NCBI RefSeq assembly: GCF_024362525.1
Contig: NZ_CP101458.1
Span: 248,001-312,000, forward strand
DNA: 64,000 nucleotides
Source: Natrononativus amylolyticus
GTDB lineage: Archaea > Halobacteriota > Halobacteria > Halobacteriales > Natrialbaceae
Direction: 5' to 3'
In this document: positions 8,723 to 19,959 of the stretch, piece by piece
Numbering within the stretch: position 1 is the first letter of the stretch
How the letters are laid out: each line of letters opens with the position of its first letter
Translations under genes and position numbers: made by a program
The notes under the pieces: model-generated
What the model saw: only the letters and a program-made list of their open reading frames with translations
Told to the model about the DNA's origin: nothing
Database searches by the model: none

Positions 8723-9895
8723 ATGACGACGCACCCATCGACTGGATCCGGCTTGCGACGCAGGGCGTTTCTCACGACCGCCGGGGCGGGCACCCTCGGC
8801 GTCCTCGCAGGCTGTGTCGCTCCGAGCGCCGACGAGGCGGCCGCGGCTGACGAAAACGACAGCGATGACGGCAGCGACGACGAGAGCGGTTCGGACGAGC
8901 CGCTGACGGATTACCCGTACACGGCGCCGCCGCAGCTGGTGGATCTCGCCGACCAGAACCACGAGTCCACGCTCCGAACCGTTCCCGCCCGCCACGAGGT
9001 CGTCACCAGTGAAGCGTCGGGCGGCCCCCTCGAGCTACCCGAGGTGTGGGCCTGGGAGGCCGACGACCTCGAGCCGAGCGTTCCCGGCCCGATCTACCGG
9101 ATGGACGAGGGCGAAACGTTCGAACTCACCTACGAGAACACGGGTCACAACCGCCCACACACGGTCCACGTCCACGCCGTCAGCAAGGCCTGGCACGACG
9201 ACGGCGCGCCCGTCACGACTCACGATCAGGTCGACCCCGACGAGAGCCACACCTACACCCTCGAGGGTGACGTCCCTGGAACGCACTTCTATCACTGCCA
9301 CTTCCAGACGCACAACCACCTCGACATGGGGATGTACGGTATCCTCCGGGTCGACCCCGAGGACTACCAGCCGCCGGACCGCGAGTACTTCTTCACCATT
9401 CGGGACTGGGACACGCGCCTGCACGAGCAGAACGCGGGCGGCGACGTCGACTACGACCCCGCGGACCGGTCGCCGAACATCTACACGCTCAACGGTCGCG
9501 GCGCGCCCTCGACGTTCCACCCGGAGCTCGGCACGCCGCTGATCGTGAGCGAGGGCGACACCGTTCGCCTGCACATCGTCAACGCAGGCTACGAGTCACA
9601 CCCGTTCCACACCCACGGCCACCGCTTCCGGGTGGTCGAGAAGGACGGCGGGCGGATTCCGGAGGCCGCCCAGTACGAGGAAGACGTCATCAGCATCGCC
9701 CCGGCCGAGCGCTATACCCTCGAGTTCGAGGCCACCGCCGACCCGGGTCTCTACCCGGCACACTGTCACAAGGTTCACCACGTTACGAACGAGGGGAGCT
9801 ACCCAGGCGGGATGGCCACCGCCATCGTCTACGAGTCGGTGATGGACTCCGAGGAGTTCGGCCACACGATGGCTGACGCCGGATACGACGGATAA
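8723..9895 (+). CDS. Two-domain multicopper oxidase, Tat lipoprotein
   Basis: Likely extracytoplasmic copper oxidase or nitrite-reductase-like enzyme. Seen: RRRAFLTTAG signal, lipobox LAGC (Cys31), acidic tether to about residue 60, then two cupredoxin domains. Domain 1 has HTVHVH and HCHFQTHNHLDMGM, a complete HCHX3HX4M set for type 1 plus shared-cluster copper. Domain 2 has HPFHTHGH and HCHKVHHV but lacks Met or Leu at the expected axial position; GGM follows later. 390 residues, much shorter than three-domain laccases. Divergent from the halocyanins (108-base gap), which could donate electrons. Substrate unknown: laccase-like, metal oxidase or NirK-like roles remain open. Confidence 0.87.
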   Translation: MTTHPSTGSGLRRRAFLTTAGAGTLGVLAGCVAPSADEAAAADENDSDDGSDDESGSDEPLTDYPYTAPPQLVDLADQNHESTLRTVPARHEVVTSEASGGPLELPEVWAWEADDLEPSVPGPIYRMDEGETFELTYENTGHNRPHTVHVHAVSKAWHDDGAPVTTHDQVDPDESHTYTLEGDVPGTHFYHCHFQTHNHLDMGMYGILRVDPEDYQPPDREYFFTIRDWDTRLHEQNAGGDVDYDPADRSPNIYTLNGRGAPSTFHPELGTPLIVSEGDTVRLHIVNAGYESHPFHTHGHRFRVVEKDGGRIPEAAQYEEDVISIAPAERYTLEFEATADPGLYPAHCHKVHHVTNEGSYPGGMATAIVYESVMDSEEFGHTMADAGYDG

Positions 9896-9929
9896 CGCCC
9901 TCGAGGGCGGTCGCTTCGACCTCGCGAGA

Positions 9930-10226
9930 TCACTGGGCGTACAGCGAGTACGCGATGATCGCGAATCCGATGAGCACGAGCAGACTCTCGAGTAAGATCC
10001 CCGTCGCCAGGTCGACCTGGAGGAGCTGGTGTAACACTCCCGCGAGGACGAACCCGAGCGTGACGATCCCGAACCCGAGCGCCAGCAGCCCGAGCGCCCG
10101 CTGTTGCGTCCGGCGATAGGCCTTGAACGCGAAGTAGGTGATCACGCTTCCCACGAGCAGGACGAGCGTCTTTACAACAGCGAGTGCGACCGTAACCTCG
10201 GTTTCCGCGGTAGCTTGTAGGATCAT
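9930..10226 (-). CDS. Small haloarchaeal integral membrane protein
   Basis: 98 residues with three predicted membrane helices: ALAVVKTLVLLVGSVITYFAF, ALGLLALGFGIVTLGFVLAG and GILLESLLVLIGFAIIAYSLY. An amphipathic basic segment KAYRRTQQR follows the first helix. Similar proteins in haloarchaea are usually paired with a small winged-helix regulator (the DUF7521 group, from memory). ATG 10226 is chosen because it overlaps the stop of the upstream regulator (ATGA), implying translational coupling. The longer start at 10250 would overlap 8 codons of that gene. Function unknown. Confidence 0.8.
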   Translation of the reverse strand: MILQATAETEVTVALAVVKTLVLLVGSVITYFAFKAYRRTQQRALGLLALGFGIVTLGFVLAGVLHQLLQVDLATGILLESLLVLIGFAIIAYSLYAQ

Positions 10227-10600
10227 GTCTCTTTTCGCACCTCCGACCACAGCTCCGCCAGCCGTTCGTCGGCCGTCCGGCTCGGCCGGTCGATCGTCAC
10301 CGACAGCGACCGGTCGTCCTCGAGTTCGAGCCCGATATTCGTGAAGTCGATCGCGTATCTGGTCGCGTGGTGGCCGTCACGCCGAATATCGGTCGACTCC
10401 TCGAGCAGCGTCGCCTCGGTGAGCACCTCGAGCTTTCGGTAGAGCGTCGACTGGGGGATCTCACAGCGGTCGGTGAGTTCGGCGACCGTCATCGGCTCCG
10501 CTAGCTGGCGGATGATCTCTCGACAGTCGGGGTCGTCGAGAGCGGCGCAGATCTCTGCGGCGGACGGCTCGTTCGCAGATTCACGGCGGTCCCGAACCAT
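10223..10600 (-). CDS. Winged helix-turn-helix transcriptional regulator
   Basis: 125 residues. The N-terminal half carries an ArsR-like winged helix: SAAEICAALDDPDCREIIRQLAEPMTVAELTDRCEIPQSTLYRKLEVLTEATLLEES, with DDPDCREII as helix 1 and the recognition helix at IPQSTLYRKL. The C-terminal half is a short beta-rich segment. It precedes and overlaps the small membrane-protein gene by ATGA, so the two act together, perhaps as a membrane-linked sensor pair. The single Cys in the HTH domain does not resemble an ArsR metal site, so metal sensing is not shown. Confidence 0.82.
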   Translation of the reverse strand: MVRDRRESANEPSAAEICAALDDPDCREIIRQLAEPMTVAELTDRCEIPQSTLYRKLEVLTEATLLEESTDIRRDGHHATRYAIDFTNIGLELEDDRSLSVTIDRPSRTADERLAELWSEVRKET

Positions 10601-10710
10601 TCACCTGGTCGTTCTCCCGCCGTGGATTTATCAACGTCGATGGACGAGCGTCGCCCCCGAGGGACTCGTCGACTCCCCGCCGCGGCCGAGAGGCCGACTC
10701 TGTCGTGACA

Positions 10711-10851
10711 CTACGCGTACTCGCCGGTGTTCTCGACGAACTCTTCCCGGCAGTCGATCGAACAGAAGTAGTACATCTCTCCGTCCTGTTCCGACTGTAT
10801 CTCGGTGTCCTGGGGATTGACGTCGGTTCCGCACACTGGATCGGTGACCAT
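10711..10851 (-). CDS. YHS-domain mini protein
   Basis: 46 residues from ATG 10851 (MVTDPVCGTDV); an upstream start at 10899 only adds a hydrophobic run unlike the family. Seen: DPVCG, then YYFCSIDCREEF, the YHS/TRASH pattern whose cysteines bind metal (Cys in DPVCG plus CX3C). YHS domains occur in copper ATPases, metal chaperones and monooxygenases. It sits between the copper redox genes and the rRNA operon, so a role in copper handling is an attractive inference only. Confidence 0.75.
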   Translation of the reverse strand: MVTDPVCGTDVNPQDTEIQSEQDGEMYYFCSIDCREEFVENTGEYA

Positions 10852-10899
10852 AGCGGGCAGGGCTACCACGGTGACTGCCACAGGCGTTTCCCCGGCCAC

Positions 10900-11114
10900 T
10901 GCTGGCCGACGAAAACGTAGCTTCTTACGCGTGCACGCTCGAGTCGGAGGTGCGCGGGTATCATTCGATCAGACCGGGTCTACGACGGACGGGATGACCG
11001 ATCGTCCTCCGCCCGCGCGACACCACGACCGCGAGCGGCGGCACTTTATTAGTGTCACTCGAGTGATCGTCAGGTGAAAAATCGTGCCATGGTAGCGACT
11101 TTCGGAGGGAGAGT
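10900..11114 (+). promoter_or_regulatory. Upstream region of rRNA promoters with a 12-base palindrome
   Basis: No gene is seen. A TATA-like cactttattag (11042–11052) is followed at once by the perfect palindrome tcactcgagtga (11055–11066). This could be a further upstream promoter with an operator, or part of the promoter of the YHS gene in the other direction. Confidence 0.35.
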
Positions 11115-11134
11115 CGTTCGACGGCCTTATATAC
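11115..11134 (+). promoter_or_regulatory. rRNA promoter P1
   Basis: Upstream box gttcgacgg followed by TATA element cttatata (11126–11133). It matches the haloarchaeal rRNA promoter pattern of a TCGA-type box just ahead of a TATA sequence, and recurs almost exactly in P2. Confidence 0.75.
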
Positions 11135-11246
11135 ACACCCACTCCTCGTAACTACTGCGAACGACGTGGCGCACGCCGCCACGTCCCCTCTGGCCGGTTT
11201 CCGGCACGGAGGTAGGCACTGCATCCCCCTCGACACAGGGCGTCGG

Positions 11247-11270
11247 TCCGATCCAACGGCCTTATATACT
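11247..11270 (+). promoter_or_regulatory. rRNA promoter P2
   Basis: tccgatccaacgg box followed by cttatata (11261–11268), shared with P1. 135 bases separate the two TATA elements. Confidence 0.75.
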
Positions 11271-11327
11271 CGGCTCGATTTGGATTGGAACGCAACTGAC
11301 TCGCCGGAAGTCGCATCCGGCGAGTAC

Positions 11328-11350
11328 CGATCCGATGCCCTTAAGTGTAC
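11328..11350 (+). promoter_or_regulatory. rRNA promoter P3
   Basis: gatccgatgcc box followed by cttaagtg (11340–11347). It lies just after a 9-base inverted repeat (actcgccgg at 11299–11307 and its complement at 11317–11325), which could form a hairpin in transcripts from P1 and P2. Confidence 0.65.
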
Positions 11351-11420
11351 GAGGGAACTCGGATGTAAACGCAAAGAACGCGTGATTGACCGGGCGTTGG
11401 ATCCGCTCGGTCGTCTCGGA

Positions 11421-11449
11421 CGAACGGTTCGAAGGGGTTAAGTACCCCA
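11421..11449 (+). promoter_or_regulatory. rRNA promoter P4 (promoter proximal to 16S)
   Basis: acggttcgaagg box followed by gttaagta (11438–11445), the same layout as P3. About 200 bases upstream of mature 16S. Promoter identity is inferred from the repeated box-plus-TATA pattern. Confidence 0.65.
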
Positions 11450-11523
11450 GATGGCCTATAAAGTAGTCCGAAGGAGATGAGGATTCCACCCCTGCGGTCC
11501 GCCGTCAAGATGGGATCTGATGT

Positions 11524-11549
11524 GAGCCATGATAGTTCGGTGACGCTCG
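11524..11549 (+). other. 5' arm of pre-16S processing stem (bulge-helix-bulge)
   Basis: gagccatgatagttc (11524–11538) is the exact complement of 13208–13222 downstream of 16S. Next, ggtg (11539–11542) pairs with cacc (13201–13204), acg (11543–11545) is a three-base bulge and ctcg (11546–11549) pairs with cgag (13197–13200). This is the canonical 3-base bulge, 4-bp helix, 3-base bulge cut by archaeal splicing endonuclease. Confidence 0.9.
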
Positions 11550-11644
11550 ATCGGTCGACACGATCGTCGTCATCGAACGGACCAAGTTACGTGTGAGAAT
11601 CAAGCGAGATTCTCCGCCAACCTTCCCCTTCACGGGGGAATAGC

Positions 11645-13118
<1,474 letters not shown>

Positions 13119-13196
13119 ACAGACCGGGACCACTCCGACGGAGTGGCCCATCGAAACCTATTCGGTCCGTTCGACACCGACGCCGCGTCGGCCGAG

Positions 13197-13222
13197 CGAG
13201 CACCTCAGAACTATCATGGCTC
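13197..13222 (+). other. 3' arm of pre-16S processing stem (bulge-helix-bulge)
   Basis: cgag, cacc, the three-base bulge tca (13205–13207) and gaactatcatggctc pair with the arm at 11524–11549. All outer-stem bases match without mismatch. Confidence 0.9.
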
Positions 13223-13246
13223 TTGACACCCCGCGAGAGGCGGGGT

Positions 13247-13318
13247 GGGCCCATAGCTCAGTGGTAGAGTGCCTCCTTTGCAAGGAGGATGCCCAGGGTT
13301 CGAATCCCTGTGGGTCCA
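13247..13318 (+). tRNA. tRNA-Ala (anticodon TGC)
   Basis: A 72-base tRNA in the 16S–23S spacer. Acceptor arm gggccca pairs with tgggtcc, with one G–T pair. Anticodon stem cctcc/ggagg has loop tttgcaa, giving anticodon TGC at 13279–13281. The T-loop is ggttcgaatcc. The CCA end is not encoded. Spacer tRNA-Ala(UGC) is usual in haloarchaeal rRNA operons. Confidence 0.97.
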
Positions 13319-13469
13319 TGTCTTGGAGGCGATCGGAATCGCTCCCCTTATACGGGTGGCGCGATTCAGATCAAATCCGACTAACCGATGCACCAGTCCG
13401 CGCAAGTGTGACTGGGAAGGGTCAATGCAGGCCGGCCGTCTACCGGCGTGCAGATGAGACCGTGTGTAC

Positions 13470-13499
13470 GTGTAGTCCAGGCGTCCACTGGACCCGTTC
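13470..13499 (+). other. 5' arm of pre-23S processing stem (bulge-helix-bulge)
   Basis: gtgtagtccag (13470–13480) pairs with 16509–16519, gcgt (13481–13484) pairs with acgc (16502–16505), cca (13485–13487) is the bulge, and ctggacccgttc (13488–13499) pairs with 16490–16501. All pairs are perfect. Confidence 0.9.
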
Positions 13500-13525
13500 C
13501 CGGGTCACATTACCGATCCGAAGAA

Positions 13526-16437
<2,912 letters not shown>

Positions 16438-16489
16438 CTCATATCCTCGACACCAGTCGAGGCCGCATAACGGATTGGAATGGACCCAC

Positions 16490-16519
16490 GAACGGGTCCA
16501 GACGCAAACTGGACTACAC
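16490..16519 (+). other. 3' arm of pre-23S processing stem (bulge-helix-bulge)
   Basis: gaacgggtccag, acgc, the three-base bulge aaa (16506–16508) and ctggactacac pair with the arm at 13470–13499. This completes the pre-23S splicing motif. Confidence 0.9.
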
Positions 16520-16580
16520 ATACACACGGTCGGAGACCACCGATACTGGCCCGCGGACGGTTCGATTCCGTCGATCGGCG

Positions 16581-16702
16581 TTAAGGCGGCCACAGCGGCG
16601 AGGTTCCACCCGTACCCATCCCGAACACGGACGTTAAGCTCGCCTGCGTACCAGTGAGTACTGGAGTGGGAGACCCTCTGGGAGACCTGGTTCGCCGCCG
16701 AC
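16581..16702 (+). rRNA. rrf: 5S ribosomal RNA
   Basis: About 122 bases. It begins ttaaggcggccacagcgg and ends gttcgccgccgacc, with terminal helix ggcggc/gccgcc. Internal cccatcccgaacacgg is the conserved 5S block. No tRNA-Cys is visible after it, unlike several other haloarchaeal operons. Confidence 0.95.
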
Positions 16703-17166
16703 CACTCATACTACATCCACTACACTCGTGAGCCACCGCACCACCCAAGGCTCACACCCACACCCATACACACACACACACACACACTACCCCGAAGAGT
16801 GACAACACACGCGTTCCCCCCGCACGCTCGAAGAACGTCGTTACGGGTACTCGTCGAGAAGCGTCCCGCCCGAGTAAGCCGCGCTTACCGGCCGTAACGT
16901 GAACCAGCAGGTCACGCGTTTTCGACCCGCGGCTCGGTACGAAAGGTGTCGCCCGGAACACTAACGACCAACCTCATCCCGTGGCGGCGTGCCGCGTCGG
17001 TTGGATAACCCTCGTGCCAGGCGAGTGATTCGACAGGAATCACCAACTGTGTCGCGTGCCCGGGTTCGCCGGACGGTCATCGCACCCGGATGGGTCGGCT
17101 CGGCCGGGGACTAAAGGCACGCACTCGAGTGTAGGCGCCGAAGGGCTGAAAACGCTTTCCCGTTGG
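16703..17166. other. Intergenic region after the rRNA operon
   Basis: 464 bases with no coding or tRNA signal that I can support. It contains a run of ten AC dinucleotides at 16768–16787, flanked by other CA-rich sequence. No clear T-run terminator is seen after 5S. Confidence 0.5.
16768..16787 (+). repeat. AC dinucleotide microsatellite (10 units)
   Basis: Ten consecutive AC units about 65 bases after 5S, extended upstream by an imperfect cacacccacaccc run. Such a run is uncommon in this GC-rich genome and may be length-variable. Confidence 0.9.
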
Positions 17167-17871
17167 CTACCCGTCAGCGGTCGGTGCGGTTGCGTTCGTC
17201 GTCCCTTCGTGTTCCGTGAGCCACGACTCGTAGTCGTCGGGCTCGAGCACCACGACGGTCATCCCCATCCGGGAGTGGCCGGCGCCGCAGAACTCGACGC
17301 ACTGGGCGTCGTACTCGCCCGCCTCGTAGGCGCTGGTTCGAAGCTGGGTGTACTCGCCGGGGAAGGCGTCCTGTTTGACCCCGAGTTCCGGAACGAACAG
17401 CGAGTGGGTCACGTCGTCCGTCGTGAGCCAGAGCGTCACGTCCTCGTCGGCCGGGATCACGAGTTCGTTCCGTGTCGTCGCGTCTGCCTCGGGGTAGGTC
17501 ACCTCCCACCCCCACTGGAACCCCCGGACGTGGAATTCCTCGTCGTCGGTGTCGGGGAGATCCGCGACGTCCTCGATCGGGCCGTCGCCGGCGAGGTCTG
17601 TCGGCTGGCCGGGAGAGACGTAGGGGCTGACGAGGACGGTGTAGCCGGAGACGCCGACGAACAGGAGGATCAGCGCCGTCGCGGCCGTCCACGTGACCTC
17701 GAGCGAGGGGTCCTCTGTCGTCGGCACCGGGTCGTCGTTGTCGTGAAACTTGATCGTCGCGTAAAACAGGATCAGGAGCACGAACAGCGAGAGGGGGAGG
17801 GTGACGTAGAGGAGTTGGTAGTTCGAGATCTTCGGCGGTCGCCACGGTCGTCCCGGTTTCCTCCGAAACGG
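17167..17871 (-). pseudogene. coxB: Cytochrome c oxidase subunit II, apparently 5'-truncated
   Basis: The frame gives a CoxB core: a TM stretch LLYVTLPLSLFVLLILFYATI, a second helix TAATALILLFVGVSGYTVL and a C-terminal cupredoxin. The CuA site is complete: THSLFVPE, then CVEFCGAGHSRM (CX3CX3HX2M). The frame is open only from 17871 and has no ATG upstream. The sole plausible start is GTG 17781, which falls inside the first helix and leaves 204 residues. No signal peptide is encoded and no coxA is adjacent. The region just upstream belongs to a different lipoprotein gene, so the 5' end was probably lost in a rearrangement. It might still be translated from GTG. An assembly or indel error is an alternative. 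Confidence 0.7.
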
Positions 17872-18334
17872 TCACGGTGAGCGTGAGCGTGCTGTCGGTC
17901 GTGTTGACGAACCGGAGTTCGACCTGTCCTCGCGACGGAACCGTTTCTTCGAGTCGGAGACTCGCGGCCGTCGAATCGAGTTCGATCGTACTGTCGTAGT
18001 ACTGATTTCCCTTCCTGAGGATCGAACTCGAGCCGACCGCGTACGAGTACCAGAGTTCGTCCGCGGTTTCGTAGACGCCGTCCTCGAGTGCGGCGTCGAC
18101 CTCCGACTGAACGCGATCGGGGAGGAAGGAATAGGGAACGATTCGATCGGAACACGATCCGATGTCGGCGGGACTCGAATCGGTGTCGTCACGCCCGCTC
18201 TCGGAGCCGTCCGAGCGGTTCTCGGAGTCGTTCGAGTACTGACGGCTGTCGGTACTGCTCCCGAACGCGTCGAGACACCCCGAAAAAACGCCGAGTGAAC
18301 CGGCAACGCCACCGAGAACTGTCCGCCTGTCCAT
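17840..18334 (-). pseudogene. Haloarchaeal lipoprotein gene, 3' end lost into coxB
   Basis: From ATG 18334 the protein has a Tat-like MDRRTVLGGVAG signal, lipobox FSGC (Cys about 20), a Ser/Asp/Gly tether and a domain containing SDRIVPYSFLPDRVQSEVDAAL and a beta-rich VELRFVNTTDSTLTLTVTVSEETGTTV. Around 17840 the family-like sequence stops. The frame stays open to 17174 only because it then reads coxB out of frame, giving Pro/Arg-rich shadow sequence. The genuine part is about 165 residues and appears truncated. Domain function unknown. The end coordinate is approximate. Confidence 0.6.
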
Positions 18335-18407
18335 ACACTCCTGCGCTCCAACATAAGGAAATACTTTCTGATCGACAGACACTAACACGAACCGAAACGG
18401 CCAGCGG

Positions 18408-19781
18408 TTAGTAGACGTACTCGTCTTCCCGAAGCTGGACGTACCGCCCGTCCCGGTACCGGAACTTGCGCTTCTTGTAGGTGCCGACGATCTTCGTCGC
18501 GCCGAGGCCGGCGGAGTACTTCTTCGAGATCAGCGCGCCGCCGTCGGTCGAGTCCTTCATCCTGCTGACGACGTCGAACGCCCGGTCCCAGTCGTCGGGC
18601 TCGTAGTCAGCGACGACGTCGGCGAAGGAGACGTTCCGTAGAATCTCGTCGCCGATCGCCCGTTTCCAGACCTCGTTGTAGTGCTCGAGCGAGTCCGTCG
18701 CCGCGAGGCGACCGGCGATCTTGCCGGTGCGGACGGCGACGTGGTAGCCGCCCTCGTGGAACGCCGAGGTGGTCCCCATCGCGCCGCCGGCCACGGCGAC
18801 GTTCGCGCCGACGGGCGACTCGATCGGCCGCGTCGAGGAGATCGGGTACGTCTCGGTTCCCTTCGACTTCCCGCGATCCTCGACGATCGGGATCTCTTCT
18901 TCGATATCGTACTCGTCGCCGTACAGGTGCTCGAGCAGCCGGCGGATGTACTCCGAGCCGGAGGGAATCCGGTCGTCGGTCGGTTTGAGCAGCGCGTAGG
19001 ATTCGGGGTGGGCGACGTCCTCGAGGGTCATCCCGATGGGCATCGTCAGGCCGACGCGGGCGACGGTGCCGTCGTTGGGGAAGATCCAGGGGTAGGCGGT
19101 TTCGCCGGGGATGTACCCCCACCAGAACTTCAGGCGATCCCGATCGAACAGCTCCTCGGGGAACTCGCGGTACTCCTGGTAGGCGATGTGGTTCGCCCGC
19201 GGGGGCGAGAGGTACTCCGAGACGCTCCGATCCGCGGGGAGGAACTGGTCGAGGGCGTCCAGGGTGATCCGGCGCTGAGGGCCGTCCGCGAGGATAACGT
19301 ACTCGGCCTCGAACTCGTCGCCGTTGGCCAGCGTCAGGGTGTGCGTCGGCGTCGGAGAGAGGTCGGTCTCGAGGTCTTTCACGCTCCTGCCGACGCGGAC
19401 GTCCGCGCCGGCGTCCGTCGCGCGCTCGTGGAGCCAGTCGTCCATCCGCGCCCGGTGGAAGGTGTAGCCGAACTTCGGATACGACGCCTCGATTCCGGTC
19501 GTTCGCATCTCGAAGCGGGTGCTCGGCCCGAAGAAGTCGACCGCCGAGAGCTCCTGTAGGATCACCTCGTCGGGGATCTCCCGGTAGTCGAAGTCCATGA
19601 TGTCGACCCAGTAGTCGAGCATCCCGGCGGCGTCGGTCGAGTCGGGTCCCAGCCCGTCCCGGTCCTCCCGTGGGACGCCCTGTTCGAACAGCACGGTTTC
19701 GGCGCCGTGGGCTGCGGCTCGTTCGGCCGCCGCGGCACCCGCCGGCCCACCGCCGACGATTGCGACGTCAACGCGTTCCAT
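18408..19781 (-). CDS. Geranylgeranyl reductase family FAD-dependent oxidoreductase
   Basis: 457 residues. Seen: N-terminal dinucleotide fold VDVAIVGGGPAGAAAAERAA, a GYTFHRARMDDWL segment, the YVILADGP motif and PVGANVAVAGGAMGTTSAFHEGGYHVAVRTGKIAG. This is the usual FAD-contacting block of geranylgeranyl/digeranylgeranyl reductases. Members reduce isoprenoid chains of archaeal lipids or menaquinone side chains, or act as ETF-type flavoproteins. The PxxYxWxFP-type motif is visible as AYPWIFPNDG. The C-terminus is basic and aromatic (GTYKKRKFRYRDGRYVQLR). A TATA-like catattaaa about 25 bases upstream suggests a leaderless transcript. Exact substrate unresolved. Confidence 0.82.
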   Translation of the reverse strand: MERVDVAIVGGGPAGAAAAERAAAHGAETVLFEQGVPREDRDGLGPDSTDAAGMLDYWVDIMDFDYREIPDEVILQELSAVDFFGPSTRFEMRTTGIEASYPKFGYTFHRARMDDWLHERATDAGADVRVGRSVKDLETDLSPTPTHTLTLANGDEFEAEYVILADGPQRRITLDALDQFLPADRSVSEYLSPPRANHIAYQEYREFPEELFDRDRLKFWWGYIPGETAYPWIFPNDGTVARVGLTMPIGMTLEDVAHPESYALLKPTDDRIPSGSEYIRRLLEHLYGDEYDIEEEIPIVEDRGKSKGTETYPISSTRPIESPVGANVAVAGGAMGTTSAFHEGGYHVAVRTGKIAGRLAATDSLEHYNEVWKRAIGDEILRNVSFADVVADYEPDDWDRAFDVVSRMKDSTDGGALISKKYSAGLGATKIVGTYKKRKFRYRDGRYVQLREDEYVY

Positions 19782-19959
19782 ACTCCGTGGGGACTCAGCG
19801 GCGCATATTAAACTGCCTGAAACTCCCGGCGACGGACCGGTATCGACGACGGCGTGGGTCTCGAGACCGTGGCTAACGGTATCGAACCGTAATGATATTT
19901 CGAATCGTAATGCCTAAACGAGGGCGAAGCGAGGGTACGAGAGAGCCCGTTAGAACCCG

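Noticed and set aside
9896-9909. Perfect palindrome cgccctcgagggcg as a regulatory site
   Set aside because: It lies directly after a stop codon, and CTCGAG-centred palindromes are common by composition here.
16703-17166. tRNA-Cys after 5S, as in several haloarchaea
   Set aside because: No cloverleaf with a GCA anticodon or T-arm can be found in this stretch.
17174-18388. A single 404-codon ORF as one protein
   Set aside because: The second half is Pro/Arg-rich and reads coxB in the wrong frame; only the first part has protein character.
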